DNA from: an uncultured Oscillospiraceae bacterium
GTDB taxonomy: Bacteria > Bacillota > Clostridia > Oscillospirales > Acutalibacteraceae
Assembly: GCA_900548545.1 (NCBI GenBank)
Contig: URKX01000019.1
Coordinates: 1 to 42,077, forward strand
Length of the DNA stretch: 42,077 bases
Direction: 5' to 3'
Shown: positions 24,032 through 31,028 of the stretch, piece after piece
Layout: every line of letters begins with the position of its first letter
How positions within the stretch are numbered: position 1 is the first letter of the stretch
The notes under the pieces: model-generated
What the model saw: the letters and a program-made list of their open reading frames with translations, nothing else
The model's database searches: none
What the model was told of the DNA's origin: nothing
Made by a program: the position numbers and the translations under genes

Positions 24032-24433
24032 ATGAATATTGCACTTACGGCACACGACGCGAAGAAGGAACTGATGGTCCAGTTCTGTATTGCCTATTGC
24101 GGCATTTTGAGCCGCTATACCCTCTGTGGGACAGGCACCACCAGCAAGATGGTCTCCGAAGCCACAGGGCTGGAAATCCAGCGTTTTTTAAGCGGGACCC
24201 AGGGCGGGGATCAGCAGATCGCGGCACGGATCGCCTGCAACGAGATCGACCTGCTGCTGTTTTTCCGGGATCCCTTGAACCCCAAGTCCCACGAAACAGC
24301 TAACGACATGAACCTGCTGCGCCTGTGTGATATGCATAACATCCCGGTGGCCACCAACATCGCCACTGCCGAAATGCTGATCCACGGCCTGGAGCGGGGC
24401 GATTTGGATTGGCGGGATTTGCTGCGGAATTGA
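24032..24433 (+). CDS. mgsA: Methylglyoxal synthase
   Basis: A 133-residue enzyme that converts dihydroxyacetone phosphate to methylglyoxal and phosphate, a bypass that releases phosphate when sugar phosphates accumulate. Family blocks are clear: MNIALTAHDAKK at the N-terminus, GTTS phosphate-binding residues, GTQGGDQQIAARI with the catalytic Asp, and FFRDPL. Length is close to that of E. coli MgsA (152) and typical for Firmicutes. The ATG at 24032 follows AAGGAGAGGAG. It probably shares a transcript with the MinD-like gene; the two have no obvious functional link. Confidence 0.95.
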   Translation: MNIALTAHDAKKELMVQFCIAYCGILSRYTLCGTGTTSKMVSEATGLEIQRFLSGTQGGDQQIAARIACNEIDLLLFFRDPLNPKSHETANDMNLLRLCDMHNIPVATNIATAEMLIHGLERGDLDWRDLLRN

Positions 24434-24441
24434 TTTTCCCA

Positions 24442-24470
24442 TTGCAAAACCGGCGGGAAGCAGGTATAAT
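24442..24470 (+). promoter_or_regulatory. Promoter of the hisS-aspS T-box leader
   Basis: TTGCAA (24442-24447), 17-base spacer, perfect TATAAT (24465-24470), starting 9 bases after the mgsA stop codon. Confidence 0.85.
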
Positions 24471-24477
24471 AATCTGT

Positions 24478-24712
24478 ACGCGGCAGTGACGCGGGATGAG
24501 TATCTCAGGATGCCCAGCAGAGAGAGGGGGCGCCTGTTTCAGGCGCTGCAAGCCCCCTTTGGGTGAGAGGGAGGGAAAGACGCCCGCCAGCCGCAAACCG
24601 CATCATCCAATAAGGAAAGCGCTTGTCGCTTTTAAATCAGGGTGGCACCACGGAGAGACCTTCGTCCCTGGCACGGCTTACTTTTGTCGCGTCCAAGGGG
24701 GAGGTCTTTTTT
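24478..24712 (+). ncRNA. T-box leader with Asp (GAC) specifier, upstream of hisS-aspS
   Basis: The T-box core AGGGTGGCACCACG is at 24639-24652. Stem I is formed by GCGGC (24480-24484) and GCGGG (24491-24495) pairing with GCCGC (24590-24594) and CCCGC (24583-24587). The specifier loop has the 5' AGTA motif (24499-24502) and, on the 3' side, GAC at 24579-24581 followed by one purine before the stem. GAC is an aspartate codon. The AGAGAG motif of the stem I arm is at 24529-24534. Uncharged tRNA-Asp should stabilise the antiterminator and switch on the synthetase genes. Confidence 0.92.
24656..24712 (+). terminator. T-box-controlled terminator
   Basis: AGACCT (24656-24661) pairs with AGGTCT (24702-24707), with additional inner pairing of TCCCTGG with CCAAGGGG, and ends in TTTTTT. 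Its 5' arm lies next to the T-box, as expected for the competing antiterminator. Confidence 0.85.
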
Positions 24713-25015
24713 AATCCGTGGCCGGACTGGGCAATTCGCGCTTTGGAGCCGCTGGCTGCGCTCGCACCTGCGGTGAGCAAGCTGCTCTCTTGTGTCCCGC
24801 AAGGGCGGAAGATGTTCGCCGCCAGCGGGACGGTAGTTTCCAATTCGCTGGCGGTACCGGGAGAATGCCAGAACCGTTTCAGCATCACCCCAACCCGCGG
24901 ACTGCGAGGGTGCCAAATCCAAAAAGGGAAGTAAGCGCAGCGCACGCAATCGCGAATCAAAAATTCTTTGCCTGCTTTCTTATAAGTAAAACAGGCGGGA
25001 AAGGAGTCAATAAAC
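24713..25015 (+). other. Structured ~300-base leader between T-box terminator and hisS
   Basis: No gene is supported here. One segment (CCGCCAGCGGGAC, 24819-24831) can pair in three mutually exclusive ways: with CCGCTGGC at 24749-24756, with GTCCCGC at 24794-24800, or with CGCTGGCGG at 24846-24854. An inner GGCGGAA/TTCGCC hairpin adds to the second option. I recognise no known riboswitch class. It may be a second RNA control layer or an inserted palindromic element. Confidence 0.5.
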
Positions 25016-26302
25016 ATGGAATTGATTACAAAAGCCCCCAAGGGGACTGTGGACCTGGTTCCGGGAAAATCGGAAAAATGGCAAGTGATGGAGGACGTGT
25101 TCCGCAGTGAAGCGGAATTAAACGGCTTTGCGGAGATCCGCACCCCGGTGTTTGAGCACACCGAGCTGTTCCTCCGGGGCGTGGGCGACACCACCGACGT
25201 GGTGGAAAAGCAGATGTACACCTTTGAGGACAAGGGCGGCCGGTCCATCACCCTGCGGCCCGAGGGCACTGCCGGCGCCGTGCGGGCCATGCTGGAAAAC
25301 GGCCTCTATAACGCCGGCTACCCGGTGAAGCTGTACTACCTCACTTCCTGCTACCGGTACGAAAAGCCCCAGGCGGGGCGGCTGCGGGAGCTGCACCAGT
25401 TTGGCGTGGAGATGTTCGGCGCTGCTGAGCCGGTGGCCGACGCCCAGATCATCGCCCTGGCCCTGGCTGCCTTCCACCGGCTGGGCCTGGAGGACGTGGG
25501 CCTGCAGATCAATTCCATCGGCTGCCCGGAGTGCCGCAAAGAGTACCACAAGGCCCTGAAAGAGTATTTCACCGCCCGGAAAGACCAGCTGTGCGACACC
25601 TGCCTGTCCCGGCTGGAGCGCAACCCCATGCGCATTCTGGACTGCAAGAGCCCCGAGTGCCAGGAGGTCTGCAAAGGCGCCCCCAAGATCACCGACTACC
25701 TGTGCGCGGACTGCCAGGAGCACTTCCAGAAGGTCCAGGACTACCTGACCGCCCTGGGGGTGGAGTTCGAGGTGGACCCCGGCCTGGTGCGCGGCCTGGA
25801 TTACTACACCCGCACCGTGTTTGAGTTCCCCTCCAAGAGCCTGGGCTTTGCCCTGGGCGGCGGTGGCCGGTATGACGGCCTGGTGGAGGAAATGGGCGGC
25901 AAGCCCACCGCTGGGCTGGGCTTTGGCCTGGGCCTGGACCGGATCATGATGGCGCTGGAAGCCCAGAATACAGAGTTCCCCCAGCCGGTGCGGTGCGAAG
26001 TGTACCTTGCCTCCATGGGGGAGGAAGCTCAGAAGAAAGCCTTCCTGCTCACCGATGAGCTGCATCACTGCGGGGTGCCCGCCGACTGCGACCTGTGCGG
26101 CCGCGGCCTGAAAGCCCAGATGAAGTACGCCGACAAGATCGGCGCCCAGTACACCATTGTGCTGGGGGAAAACGAACTGGCCCAGGGCAAGGCGGAGCTG
26201 AAAAACATGAAGACCGGGGAGAAGAAAGACATCTCCCTGGGCGAGGACTTTATCGACCAGTACATCACCTTGAGCACCCAGGCCGCAGATTTGGCCTTTT
26301 AA
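25016..26302 (+). CDS. hisS: Histidine-tRNA ligase
   Basis: A 428-residue class II synthetase that charges tRNA-His. It begins ITKAPKGTVDLVPG, a typical HisRS start. Motif 2 is YRYEKPQAGRLRELHQFG, the HisA motif is LVRGLDYYTRTVFEF and motif 3 is GLGFGLGLDRIMM. The insertion domain carries several cysteine pairs (CPEC, CDTC, C-x4-C-x3-C, CADC) that could bind zinc; B. subtilis HisRS has fewer. The ATG at 25016 follows AAAGGAG. First gene of hisS-aspS, 30 bases before aspS. Confidence 0.96.
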   Translation: MELITKAPKGTVDLVPGKSEKWQVMEDVFRSEAELNGFAEIRTPVFEHTELFLRGVGDTTDVVEKQMYTFEDKGGRSITLRPEGTAGAVRAMLENGLYNAGYPVKLYYLTSCYRYEKPQAGRLRELHQFGVEMFGAAEPVADAQIIALALAAFHRLGLEDVGLQINSIGCPECRKEYHKALKEYFTARKDQLCDTCLSRLERNPMRILDCKSPECQEVCKGAPKITDYLCADCQEHFQKVQDYLTALGVEFEVDPGLVRGLDYYTRTVFEFPSKSLGFALGGGGRYDGLVEEMGGKPTAGLGFGLGLDRIMMALEAQNTEFPQPVRCEVYLASMGEEAQKKAFLLTDELHHCGVPADCDLCGRGLKAQMKYADKIGAQYTIVLGENELAQGKAELKNMKTGEKKDISLGEDFIDQYITLSTQAADLAF

Positions 26303-26332
26303 GTGGGAAAACGAAAGAAAGAGGGAACACAC

Positions 26333-28138
26333 ATGGAACATTCCGTGACAAAATACCGCACCCACAACTGTGGGGAACTGCGCATGGAGCAGGTGGGCCA
26401 GACCGTCACCCTGGCGGGCTGGATGGAAAACCTGCGGGAAGTGGGGAGCAACCTGGGCTTTTTGGTGCTCCGTGACTTTTACGGCACCACCCAGGTGGTC
26501 ATCGAAACCGAAGAGATGATGGAGCAGGTGAAGGCTCTGAACAAGGAGAGCACCCTTGCCGTCACCGGGCTGGTGCGGGAGCGGGCCAGCAAGAACCCCA
26601 AGCTGCCCACCGGCGACATTGAGGTGGCCCCCACCCAGATCCAGGTGCTGGGCCGCTGCCGCTATAGCGAGCTGCCCTTTGAGGTGAACTACTCCAAAGA
26701 CGCCGGCGAGGACGCCCGGCTGAAATACCGCTATCTGGACCTGCGCAACCCCCAGGTGAAAAAGAACATCGTGGTGCGCAGCCAGGTGGTGTCCGCCCTG
26801 CGCCGTGCCATGGAGGACCAGGGCTTTCTGGAGATCACCACCCCCATCCTCACCGCCTCCTCCCCCGAGGGCGCCCGGGACTACCTGGTGCCCTCCCGGA
26901 AGCATCCCGGCAAGTTCTACGCCCTGCCCCAGGCTCCCCAGCAGTTCAAGCAGCTGCTGATGGCCTCCGGCTTTGACAAGTATTTCCAGATCGCCCCCTG
27001 TTTCCGGGACGAGGACGCCCGGGGCGACCGTTCCCCCGGCGAGTTCTACCAGCTGGACATGGAGATGGCCTTTGCCGGCCAGGAGGACGTGTTCGCTGTG
27101 CTGGAGCAGGTGCTGCCTCCCATTTTCGCCAAGTACGGCGCCTATGACATCGCCTCCCAGGCGCCCTTCCAGCGGATCCCCTATCTCCAGGCCATGGAGG
27201 AGTTCGGCTCCGACAAGCCCGACCTGCGGATCGACCTGCGGGTGAAGGACGCCACCGATCTGCTCTCCGGCTGCGGCTTCGGGCCCTTTGAGGGCGGCGC
27301 CCTCATCAAGGCCGTGCCGGTGTCGGGCTGCAAGCTGACCCGGAAAGCCATCGATAAACTGTGCGCCGACGTGGAAGTCCAGGCGGGGCAAAAGCCCTAC
27401 TGGTTCCGCGTGGACGACAAGGGGGAGATCGTGGGCGGCATTGCCAAGTTCTTAAACGCCGACCCGGCCCTGGCGGAGCGGGTCAAGGCAGAGCTTTCCC
27501 TGGCAAACGACACCCTGGTGCTGCTGTGCGCCGGCACCCGGAGCCAGGTGTGGAAGACCTCCGGCGTGATGGTGAAGCTGGCCGGCGCCCAGTGCGAGGG
27601 CCACTTGGACCAGGAGCGGTACGAGTTCTGCTGGATCGTGGACTTCCCCCTGTACGAGATCGGGGAGGAAAGCGGCAAGCTGGAATTCTGCCACAACCCC
27701 TTCTCCATGCCTTCCGGCGGTTTGGAAGTGCTGCTGAAAGCCGAGGCCGGGGAGATCGATCCCCTGACCATCCTGGCAGAGCAGTACGACCTGGTGTGCA
27801 ACGGCGTGGAGCTGTCCTCCGGCGCCGTGCGGAACCACGACCCGGAGATCATGGTGAAAGCCTTTGAACTGGTGGGCTTGGGCGAAGAGGACGTCAAGGC
27901 CAAGTTCCCCGCCATGTACAATGCCTTCTGCTATGGCGCGCCGCCCCATGCGGGCATCGCCCCCGGCGTGGACCGTATGGTCATGCTGCTGTGCGGCGAA
28001 AGCTCCATCCGGGAGGTCATCGCCTTCCCCATGAACAAGAGCGCCCAGGACCTGATGATGGACGCCCCCGCCCCGGTGGACCCCAGCCAGCTGGAAGAAT
28101 TGAATATTGCCATCGTGGAACATCCGGAGGAGGCGTAA
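26333..28138 (+). CDS. aspS: Aspartate-tRNA ligase
   Basis: A 601-residue bacterial-type class IIb synthetase. An N-terminal OB-fold anticodon-binding domain (about 1-115) is followed by the catalytic domain split by a GAD insertion (about 280-410). Motif 2 reads FRDEDARGDRSPGEFYQLD, one residue longer than the common RDEDLRADRQPEFTQ form, and motif 3 reads GIAPGVDRMVML. The OB-fold segment GWMENLREVGSNLGF also differs from the usual GWVxRRRDxGG. This may be a clostridial variant; whether it charges only tRNA-Asp or also tRNA-Asn cannot be decided here. The ATG at 26333 follows GAGGG; the frame opens 30 bases earlier at a GTG without a good site. Co-transcribed with hisS. Confidence 0.95.
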   Translation: MEHSVTKYRTHNCGELRMEQVGQTVTLAGWMENLREVGSNLGFLVLRDFYGTTQVVIETEEMMEQVKALNKESTLAVTGLVRERASKNPKLPTGDIEVAPTQIQVLGRCRYSELPFEVNYSKDAGEDARLKYRYLDLRNPQVKKNIVVRSQVVSALRRAMEDQGFLEITTPILTASSPEGARDYLVPSRKHPGKFYALPQAPQQFKQLLMASGFDKYFQIAPCFRDEDARGDRSPGEFYQLDMEMAFAGQEDVFAVLEQVLPPIFAKYGAYDIASQAPFQRIPYLQAMEEFGSDKPDLRIDLRVKDATDLLSGCGFGPFEGGALIKAVPVSGCKLTRKAIDKLCADVEVQAGQKPYWFRVDDKGEIVGGIAKFLNADPALAERVKAELSLANDTLVLLCAGTRSQVWKTSGVMVKLAGAQCEGHLDQERYEFCWIVDFPLYEIGEESGKLEFCHNPFSMPSGGLEVLLKAEAGEIDPLTILAEQYDLVCNGVELSSGAVRNHDPEIMVKAFELVGLGEEDVKAKFPAMYNAFCYGAPPHAGIAPGVDRMVMLLCGESSIREVIAFPMNKSAQDLMMDAPAPVDPSQLEELNIAIVEHPEEA

Positions 28139-28170
28139 GCCAAAAGCCGGAAGATCCCTGGAAAAGAGCT

Positions 28171-28212
28171 GCCCCCAGCCCTGGTGTGAAACAGGACTGG
28201 GGGCATACATTT
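28171..28212 (+). terminator. Probable terminator after hisS-aspS
   Basis: GCCCCCAG (28171-28178) pairs with CTGGGGGC (28197-28204) with further inner pairing CCTG/CAGG, followed by a poor T-tract (ATACATTTT). Confidence 0.65.
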
Positions 28213-28242
28213 TGGGGTAAATTTGGCTCATATTTATGCAGC

Positions 28243-28258
28243 ACACAATATATTGTGG
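28243..28258 (+). promoter_or_regulatory. NrdR-box-like palindrome
   Basis: ACACAATATATTGTGG contains the perfect 14-bp palindrome CACAATA/TATTGTG and fits the NrdR box consensus (ACACWATATWTWGTGT type). It ends 18 bases before the -35 box of nrdD. NrdR is the ATP/dATP-sensing repressor of ribonucleotide reductase genes. NrdR boxes usually come in pairs about three helical turns apart; I find no convincing second copy. Confidence 0.75.
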
Positions 28259-28276
28259 ATTTATTTCCTTTTCCTG

Positions 28277-28305
28277 TTGACAGGACCCCCTCTTTTGGAT
28301 ATAAT
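28277..28305 (+). promoter_or_regulatory. Consensus promoter of nrdD
   Basis: Perfect TTGACA (28277-28282), 17-base spacer and perfect TATAAT (28300-28305). Such a strong promoter needs a repressor, consistent with the NrdR box upstream. The transcript would begin near 28312, immediately at a 12-bp hairpin (28313-28324 with 28330-28341). Confidence 0.92.
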
Positions 28306-28312
28306 AAAAAGC

Positions 28313-28341
28313 GTCCTCTCCCAGAAGCGCTGGGGGAGGAC
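28313..28341 (+). other. 5'-terminal hairpin of the nrdD leader
   Basis: A 12-bp stem with one G-U pair and a 5-base loop starts within one or two bases of the predicted nrdD transcription start. There is no T-tract. It may protect the mRNA 5' end or be a regulatory structure (inference). Confidence 0.6.
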
Positions 28342-28411
28342 ACCGCTCCTCTGGGCGCCTGTGGGAAACGGCGGCGGGGGACAGAAGAAATTGGGAAAGA
28401 GGAAACTTGCC

Positions 28412-30709
28412 ATGCTGAAAACCATCATCAAGCGCAGCGGGGAGAAGGTCCCCTTCGACGCTTCCAAAATCCGCGGCGCTATTTTTAAGGCCAATGTGCG
28501 CAACGCCACTGAAAAGATGTCCGACAAGCAGTTGGACCAGCTGACCCAGGCTGTGGTGGCCCAGCTGGAAAAGATGAAGGAGATCCCCACCGTGGAGCAG
28601 ATCCAGGACGTGGTGGAGGAAAAATTGATCGCCGCTGACTATGCGAAAACCGCCAAGGCCTATATCTTGTACCGGGCCGAGCATCAGAAGCTGCGGGAGA
28701 TGGACGACGAGCTGGTAAAGATCTATTCCGCCTTGACCTTTGTCCGGGCTGAAGACGTGGACCTGAAGCGGGAAAACGCCAACATCAACGCGGATACCGC
28801 CATGGGCACTATGCTGAAATACGGTTCGGAAGGCGCCAAGAGCTTTTACGATAAATACGTCATCCCTCCCCACATTGCCAAGGCCCACGCCGAGGGGGAG
28901 ATCCATATCCACGACAAGGACTTCTACACCTTGACCGAAACCTGCTGCCAGATCGACCTGATCAAGTTGTTCCGCAACGGGTTTTCCACCGGCCATGGCT
29001 ACCTGCGGGAGCCCAACGCCATTTCCAGTTACGCGGCCCTGGCGTGTATCGCTATCCAGGCCAACCAGAACGAGATGCACGGCGGCCAGAGCGTGCCCAA
29101 TTTCGATTACGCCATGGCCCAGGGCGTGGACAAGACCTTCTCCAAGGAGTATTTCGGGGCCTTGGTCCAGTTTTTCCAGGTGCGCAAGGGGATGCCCTTC
29201 GACCAGGTGAAGGCCATGATCGGCAACGTGAAGGAAAACTTGGGGGACTGGGTTCCCATGGACAAGGCCGGGGAATACGGCCGGAGGTTGGCGGAGTACC
29301 TGCCCCGCCACCAGCGGGAAAACGGATTTGAGGAGATCACCCGGGAGGAAACCGCCGCTGCCGCCCAGTATGCCGGCGAAACCGCTTGGCGGGAAACCGA
29401 CAAGGCCACCTACCAGGCCATGGAGGCCCTGGTGCACAACCTGAACACCATGAACTCCCGCGCGGGCGCCCAGGTGCCCTTCAGCTCTTTGAACTACGGT
29501 ACCGACATCTCCGAGCAGGGCCGCATGGTTGTCCGCAACCTGCTGCTGGCCACGGAAGCCGGCCTGGGGGATGGGGAAACCCCCATTTTCCCGGTGCAGA
29601 TCTTCAAGGTGAAGGAAGGCGTCAACTACAACGAGGGCGACCCCAACTACGACTTGTTCCAGCTGGCCATGCGGGTGAGCGCCAAGCGGCTGTTCCCCAA
29701 CTTCAGCTTCCTGGACGCCCCCTTCAACCTGCAGTATTACAAGCCCGGCGACTACGACACGGAAGTGGCCTACATGGGCTGCCGTACCCGTGTGATGGGC
29801 AACGTCCATGACCCCAAGCGGGAAGTGACCTGCGGCCGCGGCAACCTGAGCTTCACCTCCATCAACCTGCCCCGGATCGGCATTGAGGCCAAGGGGGATG
29901 TGAAGAAGTTCTACGAGATTTTGGACCAGCGCATCGACCTGTGCATTGAGCAGCTGTTGCACCGGTTCAAGATCCAGTGCAGCAAAAAAGCGTATAACTA
30001 CCCCTTCCTCATGGGACAGGGTGTTTGGATTGATTCTGAAAAACTGGACCGCAACGACTCTGTAGCCGAAGTGCTCAAACACGGCACCCTCTCCGTGGGC
30101 TTCATCGGCTTGGCAGAAACGCTGGTGGCCCTGACCGGCAAGCACCACGGCGAGAGTGAAGAAAGCTACAAGCTGGGCTATGAGATCATCTCCACTATGC
30201 GTAAGCGCATGGACGATGAATCCGAAAAGACAGGGCTCAATTTCACCCTGCTGGCCACTCCCGCCGAGGGTCTGTCCGGCCGGTTCGTCCGCATCGACCA
30301 GAAGAAGTTCGGCAAGATCCCCGGCGTCACCGACCGGGAGTACTACACCAACTCCTTCCATGTGCCGGTGTACTATCCCATCAGCGCCTTTGAGAAGATC
30401 CAGAAGGAAGCCCCCTTCCACGCGCTGACCAACGCGGGCCACATCAGCTATGTGGAGCTGGACGGGGACGTCTGCAAGAATATCGACGCCTTTGAAAGCG
30501 TGATCCGCTGCATGAAAGAGGCGGGCATCGGCTACGGCTCTGTGAACCACCCGGTGGACCGTGACCCTGTTTGCGGCTACAACGGCATCATCGACGACGT
30601 GTGCCCCCGCTGCGGCCGCCACGCCGGGGAAGGCGTGCCCCTGGAGAAGCTGGAGGAGCTGCGGAAGAAGTACCACGATGTGCCCGACTACTCCTGCCTC
30701 ATTCATTAA
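28412..30709 (+). CDS. nrdD: Anaerobic (class III) ribonucleotide reductase, catalytic body lacking the glycyl-radical segment
   Basis: A 765-residue enzyme that reduces ribonucleoside triphosphates to deoxynucleotides without oxygen. It has an N-terminal ATP-cone (about residues 3-95, IIKRSGEKVPFDASKIR) for allosteric control, then the glycyl-radical barrel with GYLREPNAISSYAALACIAIQANQNEM-type class III sequence, GCRTRVM and a zinc-binding region VCGYNGIIDDVCPRCGR. Normal clostridial NrdD continues from that region into FERIRRITGYLVGT, which carries the radical glycine. Here the protein instead ends with a different tail (HAGEGVPLEKLEELRKKYH...SCLIH) and a TAA. The missing segment is encoded separately at 30824. 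The ATG at 28412 follows AAGAGGA; frames upstream are open but unlike the family. Confidence 0.93.
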   Translation: MLKTIIKRSGEKVPFDASKIRGAIFKANVRNATEKMSDKQLDQLTQAVVAQLEKMKEIPTVEQIQDVVEEKLIAADYAKTAKAYILYRAEHQKLREMDDELVKIYSALTFVRAEDVDLKRENANINADTAMGTMLKYGSEGAKSFYDKYVIPPHIAKAHAEGEIHIHDKDFYTLTETCCQIDLIKLFRNGFSTGHGYLREPNAISSYAALACIAIQANQNEMHGGQSVPNFDYAMAQGVDKTFSKEYFGALVQFFQVRKGMPFDQVKAMIGNVKENLGDWVPMDKAGEYGRRLAEYLPRHQRENGFEEITREETAAAAQYAGETAWRETDKATYQAMEALVHNLNTMNSRAGAQVPFSSLNYGTDISEQGRMVVRNLLLATEAGLGDGETPIFPVQIFKVKEGVNYNEGDPNYDLFQLAMRVSAKRLFPNFSFLDAPFNLQYYKPGDYDTEVAYMGCRTRVMGNVHDPKREVTCGRGNLSFTSINLPRIGIEAKGDVKKFYEILDQRIDLCIEQLLHRFKIQCSKKAYNYPFLMGQGVWIDSEKLDRNDSVAEVLKHGTLSVGFIGLAETLVALTGKHHGESEESYKLGYEIISTMRKRMDDESEKTGLNFTLLATPAEGLSGRFVRIDQKKFGKIPGVTDREYYTNSFHVPVYYPISAFEKIQKEAPFHALTNAGHISYVELDGDVCKNIDAFESVIRCMKEAGIGYGSVNHPVDRDPVCGYNGIIDDVCPRCGRHAGEGVPLEKLEELRKKYHDVPDYSCLIH

Positions 30710-30736
30710 AAAACCACAGGATTTTGAGCCCGACCA

Positions 30737-30765
30737 TTGACAGAAGGGCAGGAGTCTGATAAAAT
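30737..30765 (+). promoter_or_regulatory. Own promoter of the small glycyl-radical gene
   Basis: Perfect TTGACA (30737-30742), 17-base spacer, TAAAAT (30760-30765), about 60 bases before the ATG. It lies in the 114-base gap after nrdD, so the small protein can be made independently of nrdD. No NrdR palindrome is seen near it. Confidence 0.85.
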
Positions 30766-30823
30766 GAGAATAGTTCCTGATTTTGAAATGTTGTGGATTG
30801 AAAATAGAAGGAGGACATGAACC

Positions 30824-30994
30824 ATGATGAACCATACTGCCGAGAAGAAAGAACAGATCTTGATTGGCGAGGGCCAGGATTTCGAGCGCATCCGCCGGAT
30901 CACCGGCTACCTGGTGGGCACCATCGACCGCTGGAACAATGCCAAGCGCGCCGAGGAGCGCGACCGGGTGAAGCACACTCTGTCCAACCTGTAA
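30824..30994 (+). CDS. Free-standing glycyl-radical domain of anaerobic ribonucleotide reductase
   Basis: A 56-residue protein that corresponds to the C-terminal glycyl-radical segment of class III ribonucleotide reductase. After about 18 N-terminal residues it reads DFERIRRITGYLVGTIDRW and ends with a charged helix (NNAKRAEERDRVKH). The Gly in RITGYL is the expected radical site, activated by the radical-SAM enzyme NrdG. It has its own AGAAGGAGG ribosome binding site (30806-30814) followed by two adjacent ATGs (30824, 30827), and its own promoter. Because the NrdD body encoded upstream lacks this segment, the two proteins must presumably assemble to make an active enzyme. The logic recalls GrcA (YfiD), which replaces the damaged radical domain of pyruvate formate-lyase. 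surE follows 34 bases later. Confidence 0.88.
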   Translation: MMNHTAEKKEQILIGEGQDFERIRRITGYLVGTIDRWNNAKRAEERDRVKHTLSNL

Positions 30995-31028
30995 AGAGCT
31001 GAAAACTTTTTCAAAGGAGAGGATCCCC

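Noticed and set aside
24713..25015. Small protein gene in the hisS leader
   Set aside because: Open frames here lack ribosome binding sites and recognisable sequence; the strong complementary segments suggest RNA or DNA structure instead.
28306..28411. Cobalamin riboswitch before nrdD
   Set aside because: Such riboswitches precede some reductase genes, but the leader is only about 100 bases and has no B12-box (GCCACTG-type) sequence.
28412..30994. Simple frameshift or sequencing error as the cause of the split nrdD
   Set aside because: The two coding parts are separated by 114 bases holding a consensus promoter and a strong ribosome binding site, and the body has its own replacement tail. 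A one- or two-base change would not join them.
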